Source: Eustoma russellianum (taxonomy: Eukaryota; Streptophyta; Magnoliopsida; Gentianales; Gentianaceae). From it: DNA of 64,000 nucleotides. The notes under the pieces were generated by a model. That model saw only the letters and a program-made list of their open reading frames with translations. It searched no databases and had not been told where the DNA came from. This document shows positions 11,102-20,687 of this stretch, in pieces. The stretch spans positions 17,758,233-17,822,232 of the forward strand of contig AP025069.1 of NCBI GenBank assembly GCA_036186865.1, given 5' to 3'. The position numbers and the translations under genes are program-made. How positions within the stretch are numbered: the first letter of the stretch is position 1; every line of letters begins with the position of its first letter.

Positions 11102-12265
11102 TCACTTGCTCTTAACTTTCATTAACGCATCATCCTTAACTTGAGTCTCCTTAATTCTGTCGATCAAAGAAGGAACCATGACTAACTTTGCAAGCACATT
11201 GGAAATCGAATCTACTTCCTCTAGACCGAACTCTTCCATATCACGCTGTAGAGGTGGTTGACGGGGATGACTCGTCTTACGACTCAAAGCATCAGCAACC
11301 TTATTCGCTTTGCCTGGGTGATACTGAATGGAGATGTCATAATCCTTAATCAACTCAAGCCATCGTCGTTGGCGCATATTAAGCTCCTTTTGAGTGAAGA
11401 GATATTTCAGGCTTTTATGATCCGTGAAGATTTCACACCTCTCACCATACAGATAGTGTCGCCAAATTTTTAGGGCAAACACGACTGCTGCAAGCTCAAG
11501 GTCATGTACTGGATAATTCCGCTCAAACGGCTTAAGCTGGCGAGATGCATAAGCAATCACTCGTCCATTCTGCATAAGAACACAACCCAATCCATTCTTG
11601 GAAGCATCACTGTAGATCACGAATGGTTCTCCTGAGTTGGGTTGAGCCAAAACGGGTGCGGATGTCAACCTTGATTTTAGCTCAGAAAAGCTACTTTCAC
11701 AATCCTCACTCCATAAAAATTTCGTCTTCTTCTGAGTCAGTCTAGTGAGTGGCATAGCAATCCTTGAAAATCCTTCCACAAACTTGCGGTAATAACCGGC
11801 AAGTCCGAGAAAACTCCGTACTTCCGTGACATTGGTCGGCCTTGGCCACTCAGTAATTGCTTCAATCTTTCTGGGATCAACCGAAATCCCATTTTCAGTG
11901 ATAACATGGCCCAGAAATGACACACTATGCAACCAAAACTCGCATTTACTGAATTTTGCATAGAGCTGATGTTTTCTGAGAATGCCGAGTATTTCCCTCA
12001 GGTGAACTGTATGAGTTTCCTCATCGGGTGAATAAATCAGGATATCGTCAATAAAAACTACCACATACTTGTCCAATTGGTCCCGAAACACCCGATTCAT
12101 GAGATCCATAAACGCTGCGGGGGCGTTGGTCAATCCAAAAGGCATTACGAGGAATTCGTAATGTCCATATCTTGTCCTGAATGCCGTCTTAGGAATATCC
12201 TCAGTTCTTATCTTCAATTGAAAATATCCCGATCTCAGGTCCACTTTGCTAAACACCCGAGCTCC
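11102..12265 (-). CDS. Tekay-1 reverse transcriptase (main part) and RNase H; third coding segment
   Basis: The segment starts right after the intron-like gap at GARVFSKVDLRSGY, carrying the first catalytic Asp (VDLRSGY). The LVMPFGLTNAPAAF motif follows, then the polymerase motif VVFIDDILIYS with both Asp residues. The thumb/connection region has LGHVITENGISVDPRKI and FLGLAGYYRKFV. RNase H follows with IYSDASKNGLGCVLMQ, the Glu in DLELAAVVFALKIWRHYL, TDHKSLKYLFTQKELNMRQR and HPGKANKVADALSR. About 388 codons are intact up to a TGA at 11102 caused by a one-base loss. It is the polymerase core of the element. No start codon is needed here, because it is expected to be reached by splicing from 12333. 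Confidence 0.93.
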   Translation of the reverse strand, partial: GARVFSKVDLRSGYFQLKIRTEDIPKTAFRTRYGHYEFLVMPFGLTNAPAAFMDLMNRVFRDQLDKYVVVFIDDILIYSPDEETHTVHLREILGILRKHQLYAKFSKCEFWLHSVSFLGHVITENGISVDPRKIEAITEWPRPTNVTEVRSFLGLAGYYRKFVEGFSRIAMPLTRLTQKKTKFLWSEDCESSFSELKSRLTSAPVLAQPNSGEPFVIYSDASKNGLGCVLMQNGRVIAYASRQLKPFERNYPVHDLELAAVVFALKIWRHYLYGERCEIFTDHKSLKYLFTQKELNMRQRRWLELIKDYDISIQYHPGKANKVADALSRKTSHPRQPPLQRDMEEFGLEEVDSISNVLAKLVMVPSLIDRIKETQVKDDALMKVKSK

Positions 12266-12332
12266 CTGCATTAGAATACTTTAGAGATCATTCAGAATTA
12301 TTATATTGAGATAAGGCTTAGTAATTACTGAC
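12266..12332 (-). other. Intron-like interruption 2 in Tekay-1 RT (67 bp, GT...AG)
   Basis: On the minus strand the segment begins GTCAGTAATTAC and ends TTCTAATGCAG. It splits the RT domain between DDLFDQLR and GARVFSKVD, which are directly adjacent in other gypsy RTs. It is 67 bp (not a multiple of 3), very AT-rich, and carries an in-frame TAA four codons in. A possible branch site is CTAAAG, about 15 bases before the end. Excising it restores the frame exactly at a codon boundary. Tekay-2 has a 67-bp counterpart at 62351-62417 with about nine substitutions but the same ends. Splicing is inferred, not shown. Confidence 0.8.
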
Positions 12333-13171
12333 CCGAAGCTGGTCAAACAGATCGTCGATCCGTGGTAACGGATACTTATTCTTTACGGTGATCTTGTTGA
12401 GTTCCCGATAATCAATGCACAGTCGCATACCTCCATCCTTCTTCTTTACAAATAAAACCGGGGCACCCCACGGTGACACACTTGGACGGATCAGTTTCTT
12501 TTCCAATAACTCGTGTAATTGTTCTTTTAGTTCTTTCAGCTCAGCGGGTGCCATGCGGTAAGGAGCTTTAGAAATGGGTTCAGCTCCGGGGATGAGATTT
12601 ATTTCAAAGGAAATTTCTCGATCAGGAGGAAGTCCTGGTAGTTCTTCTGGAAAGACATCCAGAAACTCTTGAACTACTGGAACTTGTAGAATGTCTACCG
12701 CTGTCTGCTCGGTACTAAGAGTATAAACGAGATATCCTTGACCTCCTTTTTGCAACGCTTGGCGAGCCCGAGCCATATTCACAAAAACATTCTCTGACTT
12801 CTTCAACTTAGTACCCCCTTGAAATGATACTTCCTCTTGCTCCGGAACTCTGAAAGTGACTCTCTTCTGATTGCAGTCAATATGGGCATGGTTCTTAGAC
12901 AACCAGTCCATACCAAGAATAATGTCAAAGTCACTCATCGTAATCGGAATCAGGTCAGCCGCGAATCGATGATCATCGAGCTCGATTGCGCAATTCTTAT
13001 ACAGAAAGTGAGACGTAAGCACTTGATCACCAGCGGCTTGGATCCGATAAGGTGGTTTAAGCCGGATGGGATCACGGTCTATTTCCTTAGCAAATTTCTT
13101 AGATATAAAGGAGTGGCTGGCGCCACTATCAAACAAGGCATTTGCGGGTATACAACATACAAGAATGGCGC
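12333..13171 (-). CDS. Tekay-1 protease and RT N-terminal part; second coding segment
   Basis: On the minus strand this starts just after the TTCAG of interruption 1 with AILVCCIPANALFDSGASHSF, where DSGA is the active site of the aspartic protease. Further on are FDIILGMDWLSKNHA, a linker with DVFPEELPGLPPDREI, and the RT start with KAPYRMAPAELKELKEQL, the WGAPVLFVKKKDGGMRLCID block, and KYPLPRIDDLFDQLR. It is open throughout (about 280 codons) and runs into interruption 2, where it meets a stop. Protease cleaves the polyprotein and the RT start binds template. Without splicing, no plausible start codon precedes the protease in frame, apart from a TTG at 13182-13184. Confidence 0.92.
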
Positions 13172-13246
13172 CTGAATCATACAAAGCTTTAACTACGTAG
13201 CAATATAATATTTATCAAATTGACATTGCATAATTTTAAATCATAC
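13172..13246 (-). other. Intron-like interruption 1 at the Tekay-1 gag/protease junction (75 bp, GT...AG)
   Basis: On the minus strand it starts GTATGATTTAAAATTATG and ends TTGTATGATTCAG. It is AT-rich and contains the gag stop (TAA, five bases after GTATGATT begins). Removing it joins gag ...DVVAG to AILVCC... of protease in frame. This resembles the uninterrupted gag-protease join of related chromoviruses. A shorter alternative acceptor (CTACGTAG, ending at 13193, 54 bp) also keeps frame but leaves extra residues. Tekay-2 has a 76-bp counterpart at 61438-61513. The one-base length difference shows no coding constraint. Confidence 0.72.
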
Positions 13247-14492
13247 CCGCCACGACGTCTCCAGCTTCCTCAACTGCAGCATCAGTCATCAAGTGCACAC
13301 GCGCATTCGAGCGCTGACGTTGGTTCCTTTGCTGCTGGCCACCACGCTCACGACAATCTCTCAGAATATGTCCAGTCTTGCCACATCCAGCACAAGCAGC
13401 TCCCTTATCAGGGCAATCCCTGATTATGTGACCAGTCTTGCCGCAACCAAAGCACTTACCAGCTTGTACATAACACTCGCCCAAATGATTCTTCTTACAA
13501 TGGGGGCACGTGGGAATGGCCTGCTGCTGCTGTCCTTGATTCTCTTGATTACCTCTTTGATTACCCTGATTCTGCCCCCGGCGTTGTCCACGATTCTGAT
13601 TCTGTTGTCTACCTTGCTTCCCATGAAAATTTTGCTTAGTCATTTTCCTTGCTCTCTTTTCACCAGAATTGTCCCTTCCTCTTTTCTGACCCACTGTCGC
13701 ATCGCGGCGAATGATATCCTTTTCTATCCGATAGCATGCATCAACAAGCGCCTCAAAATCCGCAGAGATAACATTCACCAACCAAGTACGAATTCTTGGA
13801 TTCAACCCACTCTCAAACTTTACCATCTTAGATTCCTCATCATTCATCACAGCCGGAGAAAATCTACCCAAGGCCAGAAACTTGCTCACATACTCAGACA
13901 CAGTCATACCAGGCTCTTGCTTCAACATTTCAAAATCATGTCTCTTTTGCATCTTAACGGAAGGGGGAAAATAGAACTTATTGAACTCCTGGATGAATCT
14001 TTCCCATGGAATAGGTCGGGGCAAGGGTTGCAGTTTAGCCTTCCACCACTGGTTTGCCTCACCAAGGAGGAAGGGTCTCACAGCTTGGGTTTTCATATGG
14101 TCGGGGGCTCCATTCAATTCAAAGCAGTTCTCTACCTCATCTAACCACTTTTCAGCCATATCAGGGTCAGACTTGCCTTCAAAAGGTGGTACATTCGCTC
14201 GCTTAAGCTTCTCAAAGTAATACTGCGCATCTCTTATTGGTTCATAAGGGGGAGGAGGGGCAACTTGTTGAATCATTCCTTGACCAATCTGTGTTACAGT
14301 CTGACAGAATGCTTGGAAATCTGGAATAAGAAGTGGTACTTGCGGAAGAGGGTTTCCTTGAACTGGTGGGGGATTCTCATTTTGCGGTGGAGGAGGAGGC
14401 GGAGGAACTGGATCTTGAGGTTGTGGAGGGTTTGGTTCAGGTGCATGGGTAGCATCTCTGCGAGGCCTACCACGACCGCGAGTCCGAACCAT
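13247..14492 (-). CDS. gag: Tekay-1 Gag; first coding segment
   Basis: The minus-strand ATG at 14492 opens a frame of 418 codons that ends (TAA at 13236) inside interruption 1. The N-terminus is basic (MVRTRGRGRPRR), then Pro/Gln-rich. A retrotransposon Gag domain follows at about residues 90-240 (FEGKSDPDMAEKWLDEVE, RPFLLGEANQWWKAKL, FEMLKQEPGMTVSEYVSKF). A basic Gln/Asn-rich stretch precedes three Cys-His zinc knuckles: CPHCKKNHLGEC (about 329-340), CFGCGKTGHIIRDC (about 347-360) and CAGCGKTGHILRDC (about 367-380). Gag forms the particle and binds element RNA. It is intact in this copy. If the downstream gap is not spliced, the product is Gag alone. Confidence 0.95.
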
Positions 14493-14776
14493 CTGTATAC
14501 GGAGCAGAAAGATATATATTTATATAAATTGAAATAACTGACTGAATTTAGACATGCTTGGAAAAGAATTTTCAAAGCAGGAAAAGAGATAATGTATATA
14601 TGGCATGTCAAGCTGGCGGGTCAACTAGGGCCCTATTTCCAGTCTAAGTTGTCTAAGTTAAGGTTACCTCTCTTCTAAGATCATGACTTAAGTCTAAGAT
14701 CAATTCTTAGATTTCTAAGATCGTAACTTAGCTTCTATGTTCTGCCCGAATCTAGAGCCTGGGCTCTGATACCACC
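14493..14776 (-). promoter_or_regulatory. Tekay-1 primer binding site and leader with GATCTTAG-type repeats
   Basis: On the minus strand TGGTATCAGAGCCC (14761-14774) lies two bases from the 5' LTR and matches the 3' end of initiator methionine tRNA. The following leader (about 14640-14755) contains several degenerate copies of a motif like AAGTTATGATCTTAGA. The same motif occurs in Tekay-2 (59918-59990) and, expanded, in the LARD. A role in RNA packaging is a guess. The rest of the leader to the gag ATG has no gene. Confidence 0.85.
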
Positions 14777-17700
14777 TGTAGCGCCCCGTACTCGGCTACC
14801 CTCGTACGGTGCGCCCGCCGTACTTTCCCTTCCGGAAAAATACAAAGCGTCGATACTTAACTCGTAAAATCCATGAACAAACATGAATTACAAAGTCGCG
14901 ATCTTAACAGGTTGATAAAATACGGCAGAATTTGAACCTTAATCCGAAAGCGTCAAATCGCGAATACATAGCAAAATTATACAAACTGATCCGATAGTAA
15001 CTAGTCCATGAAATTAGACCAACATAACCCGAAGGAGAAACAGAAATAGCTATGTCCCATACATCCCAAAGGTTCATCAAAAATTTCCTTCTTCATTTCC
15101 TTATCAGCGGCGTCAATAGCCTAAGGGTATGGCACTCGGGGCTCATCCTCAATCCACTCGACTTCCTTTCCTGGCTCTGGGGAAAAATAAATGGGTGAGC
15201 GACAACTCGCCAGCAAGTATACAATAACTCCATGCAATAAAGAGAAAATGGCATACAAGAATCAAACCCCAAATCCTTAAGTTAAATCATACCTGACAAC
15301 ACCTTTTCGGAACATCATACTTAAAGTCATCTCAACACTGAGTCAAAGTCTGAATGTCATCACTTAATTTAGATGCTACGTACTATAGTTAACTTCTTAT
15401 TTTCATGAATGAACGTCATGCATACTGTGTATGAAAATGTGAATGCAATGAGATTTCAATGAAAAACATGCTCATAAAATACTTGTTCTTTCTTTCTTTC
15501 TTTCAAATCGTAATCATCATAAAACGAGAAGGAGTGTCAGCCTATTATACCGGGCATGACTCGGTTCTTATAACATGTTCACGTTCAGGTCTATTATACC
15601 GGACCTGTACGGTTCTTATGGCTCGTCAGACCTATTATACCGGGTCTGGATCGGTTCTTATAATCATGATCATCTTCAGACCTATTATACCGGGCCTGGG
15701 TCGGTTCTTATAATCTTCAGATCAATTCACCCCGGATCTGTGAGCGGGTTAAGCTGGCCAGAAGGGACGGAATTCTTTCAAAACTTTATGTAAAACATCA
15801 CCAAAATCATGGGCGTGAAACATATGAGCATGCCAATGCAAATGCATGAGATGCAACATGATATAAGACACTTGTGATATCACACACAACTTTCTGCATG
15901 AGCTGGAAAAATTCAGCAATATGTCCTGTATGGTCCGGCCTTAAAATCAATCTTTTGAGCCCATTTTCCAGAAATTAAAAACATGGACATGCACCATATG
16001 ATCTTGACTATATTCTGTACAAATTTCATGAACTCTTGACAAGTGTAAGTGCCTCTATAAAAATTAACTCCCAACATGGGTGCAACAGAAATTCTGCGGT
16101 ACCCTTGACTCCATTCCTTACCTTGTCTCTTTCCATAGACTCATTATGGGGCTCACTTAGTACCTGGAAATCTTCCCTGTTTCCTCTACGAATAATATTC
16201 AGATACCCATTCACCAAAACAAGTCAAAATAAGTATGATACAATTCATATAAGCACATAGGGTCAATCTGTCCTGTTTTTCCAGAATATTACACCAACTT
16301 CCCCTCAATAGTTTACCATCAAGATCAATAGAGAAAGATCAATTTCTTTACATGGAAACTTAGCTCTATGTCTTACGTGCTTCCTGTAAAAATTTCAGGT
16401 CAATCCAAGATGTTTAAGATACTTAAATAATTTTTCTTCCTAAAGTGGTACGTCCAGAAACTGTTTTGACCCACTGGTACTAAAATTTTATTTCTGACCA
16501 ATCCACAAATGATTTTCCAGAAATTCCAAAGCCACAATAAACTAGACATAATAAGCTATGACCACACCAAAAATAAGCTCAATCCAACGGTTACAAGGTC
16601 CTTAACTATGTCCAGTCAATTAGGCATACAATCTGTCCAGAATTCTGTTTTCAGTCAACATGCATAGAAACATCTTTTCTTCCCTAATTTTTGTTCTTTA
16701 GCCTATAGTCCAAGTTAATGACCATTCAATAGACTTAATAAGACTCTCCTATACAATTTCAAGTCTCCTCTTTAACATGCAAAAGTCATTCACATGAGCT
16801 ATTCATTCTCCCACAAAACAGTCCCCTAATTTAACAATTTCAAAACATAAAGAGTAGCAACTTAGACATATTTTCACTAAAGTCATAACCTAGTCTTCTA
16901 GACATTCATGCATGCACATTTTCACATATATTACAAGGAATTAAAGTATACTTGCCTCTTCAACTAAAGCTTTTGCCTTTGTTTGGTTAGGAAGTGAGAT
17001 GTGGTGAGATCCTTCACCCTTTTCACCTTGAGTACACGGTTTTGAGGGAGTGAAGTAAAAAGGTTAGTTCTTTATTCAAATGGAAGAACTAGGTCATCTT
17101 TAAAGTTAGAGCATCTTACCAAATAGTCTTGAAATGGAGGTTCAAGCACCTCAATGTATCTCCTCCTAAGAAAGTTGGTAGCCTTCCCCTATCTCCACCT
17201 TGAACCCACGGTTTTAGCATAAAACAAGAGAATGCATGTGAGTTTCATTCTCTTAAAAGTGAGAATTCTCTTAAGGAGATTAGGAACAACACTTACCTAG
17301 ATGTCTCCTTGAGGTCTTGAAGTGAACTTGAAGTCCTAGCCCTCAAGATGGTAGGGACCGAAATCTCTTGATGAGGAAAGGTGGAGATTTTGCTAAGTGT
17401 TCTTGGTCTTGCAATATGAGAGAGATGCTTCTAGAATGAGTTGAATTGAGCTATGTTTGGAGGCTTAGGGGGGACGGTTTCTTTGGAGGGAATTGGGGAG
17501 ATTAGGGCTTCCTTGTAACTTAACCAAGGTTAATCTAGCTTAACCTTGATTACTTTGCTCAACCATAGTTACTTTTTGCTTTAACCAAGGTTACTTTAGT
17601 TTACCATGGTTACATCAACCTTGGTTAGAGAATAGTAATCATGTAAACATTTAAAATTCCTCCATGCCTAGACAAGAAGGTGTCGGCCTTGGTTGGGGTC

Positions 17701-18208
17701 TTTATGACCTCAACCACACTACTTTTTCCTTAATTGAGGTGTCTTAACTAGTTCCTTAAGTGCATGTATCATTTTTATTTCTATTTATTCTTTGTCTAGT
17801 AATTACTTATCTTATTATCTTAACCAATAAAATTGGCTAGAAATTCCTAGAGCCTCCATGTATAGGCCGAATTTAGGCTTCTTGGCCAATTGGTATTTCT
17901 TGTAACTTTAGTTCATGTAATATATTGTTTCACCTATTTTATTGTATTCTAGAATTAGCATATGTATGCATACATATCACACATACACGTGCACACATAT
18001 ATGTTAATATGTATGGCCCATGTAACCCTATCTCTCATGTGCTACTCTCTTAAAGTTTCCCTTATTTAATTTGGGCTTGGTATCACCTTAATAAGAATTA
18101 AGTAAAGAGACTTAAAAGAACTTAAGTAACATGCGCTAAAAGAAATTTCCGTTTTCATTCCGTCTCATATCCATAGTTTTTCACTTACATGATCATGTGG
18201 GTACAACA
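14777..18208 (-). repeat. Tekay-1 5' LTR (3432 bp)
   Basis: This is a near-identical partner of 6267-9696, with the same 45-bp repeats (15538-15742) and AACC/GGTT cluster (17520-17629). As the 5' LTR it should carry the promoter for the minus-strand transcript. I could not place a TATA box or start site with confidence. The four-base palindromes and AT-rich tract near the LTR 5' end are candidates for upstream elements only. Confidence 0.95.
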
Positions 18209-19258
18209 GATGGCATCAAGCTTTGACTGAATTGGTACCTTAGAAGGTCCAGTCACACCATTGCTTGAAGCAGCAGAATGAGGGCCTCTCCAGTTTCCCA
18301 AGTTTGAAGCCTGAGACCTAAAAGGTTCAGGATTCCTCCATTGCTCATTGAATCTAGGAGGAGGCCTTCTATGCTTGGCATAACACCTATCCTCAGAGTG
18401 TCCAAATTTCTTATGGAACTTGCGCGTTGGCTTGGATTCAAAATTTCTTTTGTCAAACTGGCTTGGAGGCATATACCTCCTGGTGACAGCATTGGTATCA
18501 ACATTGTCTAACTGTGCAGGCTTGGGGTTTGATAATGCAATAGAAGACCCTTCAGTGGAGGAGGCGGAGCTTATCATAAGTGTTATCCTGCTCTCCTCCT
18601 GTCTAATTTCAAAAAATACAGCATTGATAGATGGAAGAGGCTTAGTGCCAAGAATCCTTCCTCGTACATCATCAAATTCATTGTTTAAGGGAATTTGAAT
18701 ATTCTCCTCGTCTTAGTGATGCCTTTGTACATCTTGTCAGCCTCTTGATTAGGCCATTTGTGAGTGTCATGAACATCAATCTGTTGCCAGACTTGCTTCA
18801 GCTGGCCAAAGTATACATTAAGAGTGGAATCCCCTTGTTTGATGTCATGCAGCATGACATCAAGTTCATAGAATTCAGAGATATTGTCTACTTTGGAATA
18901 CATCTCCTGAGCTGCTACCCATATTTTAGAGGCAGAATCATAAATAATAAATTTGCTGCTTATTTCAGTGGTCATAGACCCCAATCAACCATGACATAAT
19001 TATGGCATTCTCAGTGTTCCAGATTTGGAACTAAAAATCCGTCTCAGCAGGAATCTCAGCATTAGGCTTGAGGTATTCTTCCTTCCCATTGCCCGTAATG
19101 AACATTTTTACAGCTCTAGACCATACCAAATAATTACAACCATTGATCTTATGATTAATTATAGTGACAGGAGTTGCATCAATGGTGCTTGGATTGGAGT
19201 TAACTCCAGATAAGAATATCTGATCAAATAATAAGAGCGGGTGCAGATAACACAGCAC
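18209..19258 (-). pseudogene. Copia A gag
   Basis: The minus strand starts near 19258 and has the N-terminal block HKINGCNYLVWSRAVKMFI at about 19160-19100. After an in-frame stop and a frameshift come TTEISSKFIIYDSASKIW and LDVMLHDIKQGDSTLNVYF (18984-18685). After another break, the C-terminal part carries GTKPLPSINAVFFEIRQEES and a degenerate Cys-His-like region with GHSEDRCYAKH (18577-18215). This is the standard order of a Ty1/copia Gag of the UBN2/Retrotran_gag family. It ends at the Tekay-1 insertion and resumes as protease at 6266. Confidence 0.85.
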
Positions 19259-19373
19259 ACTTTTAGAATTTCAGAAGAAACAGACGAATGCTTAAGAAGA
19301 AGCTGATGCACAATAAGAATTTCAAAATTTTTTGATCCTAAGAACCAATTGAGTCATTGGCTCTAATACCATA
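19259..19373 (-). promoter_or_regulatory. Copia A leader and primer binding site
   Basis: The minus strand of 19359-19371 is TGGTATTAGAGCC, one base off the initiator methionine tRNA complement. It is two bases from the LTR end. Copia B has the same TTAG variant, which suggests the two are related families. Confidence 0.75.
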
Positions 19374-19777
19374 TAGTAAAATTCACTCACTTAACACACA
19401 AAAACCTGCTCACAAATGGAAACAATGCTTGTTGTATTCAAATGAAGAGGAGGGGGAATATATACACAAGTTGCAACGGCTAGACTGTTCCTGGACAGTG
19501 ACAACCTCTAACGGCTAGTTGGCCATGCAAAATGAATGCGCTAATCTCCTAATTAACCATCAAACTATTGATCATCCTCTAGAACAATATTTAAAATATA
19601 CAACTACATAATTACAACTTAAATAGATACAAAGAGTAGGGAGAACTTGGGCCCCAATAAGGTGTTTCACGTAATTGACAAATTGTTCGATGAAATGCAT
19701 CAAAGTACTTCTGCCTTGGAAAGTTTTTGCATTATGCTTCTGAGATGTCTTTAATGTATTTTCCTTCTATTCCAACA
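19374..19777 (-). repeat. Copia A 5' LTR (404 bp)
   Basis: It aligns with 2600-2997 with many substitutions and a few indels. On the minus strand it begins TGTTGGAATAG. The divergence marks copia A as an old insertion. Confidence 0.9.
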
Positions 19778-19947
19778 ACATGTACATTCTGTGGCTTGGC
19801 ATGGTCTGTACATTCTTTAAATGTAGTTTGTATTCCAAAAATAATGAATCGCGAGGTCATAATCCTTAATGAACTCCAACCATCTTCGCTGCCTCATGTT
19901 CAATTTTTTTCTGAGTGAACAGTATTTGAAACTCTTGTGGTCTGTAT
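19778..19947 (-). pseudogene. Ty3/gypsy RNase H scrap
   Basis: The minus strand of 19841-19946 reads DHKSFKYCSLRKKLNMRQR and RWLEFIKDYDLAIHY, clearly gypsy RNase H (compare DHKSLKYLFTQKELNMRQR in Tekay-1). It is diverged from Tekay-1, so it comes from another element. It is bounded by copia A on the left and copia C on the right. 19778-19840 is unassigned. Confidence 0.8.
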
Positions 19948-20349
19948 TGTCGAGAAACCGGAGTTTGAATGACTTGAAAATACATGATTTAAATGTTACA
20001 TGCTTTAGAAATTCATGATTTAAGTGCTACAGGACATGCATACAGGATAAATATGCTTTATATGCTTATATATATTATTGTTGTACTAACGTGCCATGAA
20101 GTGTTAAGGCTTAAATCATATGGCAAACGTTTGTTGTGTTTATACTATTTTCAGGTTCCATGTTAAATGAACTAAACTAGTTCATTTAATGAAGTGCTTA
20201 AGGAGATGAACTAAACTAGTTCATTAAATGAAGTACTTAAGGAGACATACTTGAAAATGCCTATATGCCGATTTGACAACAAATTTGAAATGGAAAGTTC
20301 TACTCCATATTACATATACACACACGAGGTTGCATACACACACAGAGAC

Positions 20350-20402
<53 letters not shown>

Positions 20403-20406
20403 ACAT
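19948..20406 (+). repeat. Copia C 5' LTR, first part, with (AT)n microsatellite
   Basis: It parallels the start of the 3' LTR at 55124-55500 (ATGATTTAAATGTTA, CTATTTTCAGGT, duplicated TAGTTCATT blocks with GTGCTTAAGGAGATGAA). 20352-20395 is a pure or nearly pure AT dinucleotide run. The LTR stops at about 20406, where the LINE begins, and resumes at 28773. Confidence 0.82.
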
Positions 20407-20687
20407 TTTTGATTAAAAGGAAAGCCTCACTTATGGCGGAGGAAAACCATATTACATCAGTTCAGAGTAAGCGAAAAAATGAAATAACGAACGGGAACAC
20501 AACGATGACGACTCTCTGGCGAATCCTTCAACGATCGGCAGCGGTAGCATCATGATTGCTGGCAAACAGACATTCTTCTTTCTCTTTTTCCTTAATCGCA
20601 CCTTTGCCTTCGATAGTCAACTTAGTCCTATTTATTTTCCAGCGTCTTTTTTCTGCGGCGGTGGCACACAACGAATTTCTCAGCGCC

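Larger units (their letters stand above)
6267..18208 (-). mobile_element. Tekay-1: full-length Ty3/gypsy chromovirus (Tekay/Del-like), nested in copia A
   Basis: The LTRs are 6267-9696 and 14777-18208, and the internal region is about 5.1 kb. Target duplication GATGG lies at 6262-6266 and 18209-18213. The element has a primer site next to the 5' LTR and a polypurine tract next to the 3' LTR. Domain order on the minus strand is Gag with zinc knuckles, protease, RT, RNase H, integrase, chromodomain. I count about a dozen differences between the two 3.43 kb LTRs, so the insertion is recent. The coding part has two intron-like interruptions and a few frameshifts. It interrupts copia A between gag and protease. 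Confidence 0.95.
2600..19777 (-). mobile_element. Copia A: degenerate Ty1/copia element, split by Tekay-1
   Basis: The two LTRs are 2600-2997 and 19374-19777, both minus strand. Internal sequence in order (minus strand) is primer site, gag, [Tekay-1 insertion 6267-18208], protease, integrase, reverse transcriptase, RNase H, then a purine-rich tract at 2998-3010. The order protease-integrase-RT-RNase H defines Ty1/copia. The flanks read ACATA on the left and ACATG on the right, a possible 5-bp target duplication with one change. Many stops and frameshifts occur, so the element is dead. The LTRs differ at many sites, so it is much older than Tekay-1. Confidence 0.9.

Noticed and set aside
13172..13246. 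Gag-Pol expression by stop readthrough or ribosomal frameshifting in place of splicing
   Set aside because: Several stops lie in the segment in the relevant frames, there is no clear slippery site, and a second similar segment in RT needs the same explanation. Splicing covers both, though this is not proven.
13293..14144. A 283-codon plus-strand frame antisense to Tekay-1 gag, with a 198-codon counterpart in Tekay-2 (61391-60795)
   Set aside because: It lies opposite the Gln/Asn/Arg-rich part of gag, where codon bias clears stops on the other strand. Its translation is Ser/Thr/Leu-rich with no known domain, and it shifts with gag lesions.
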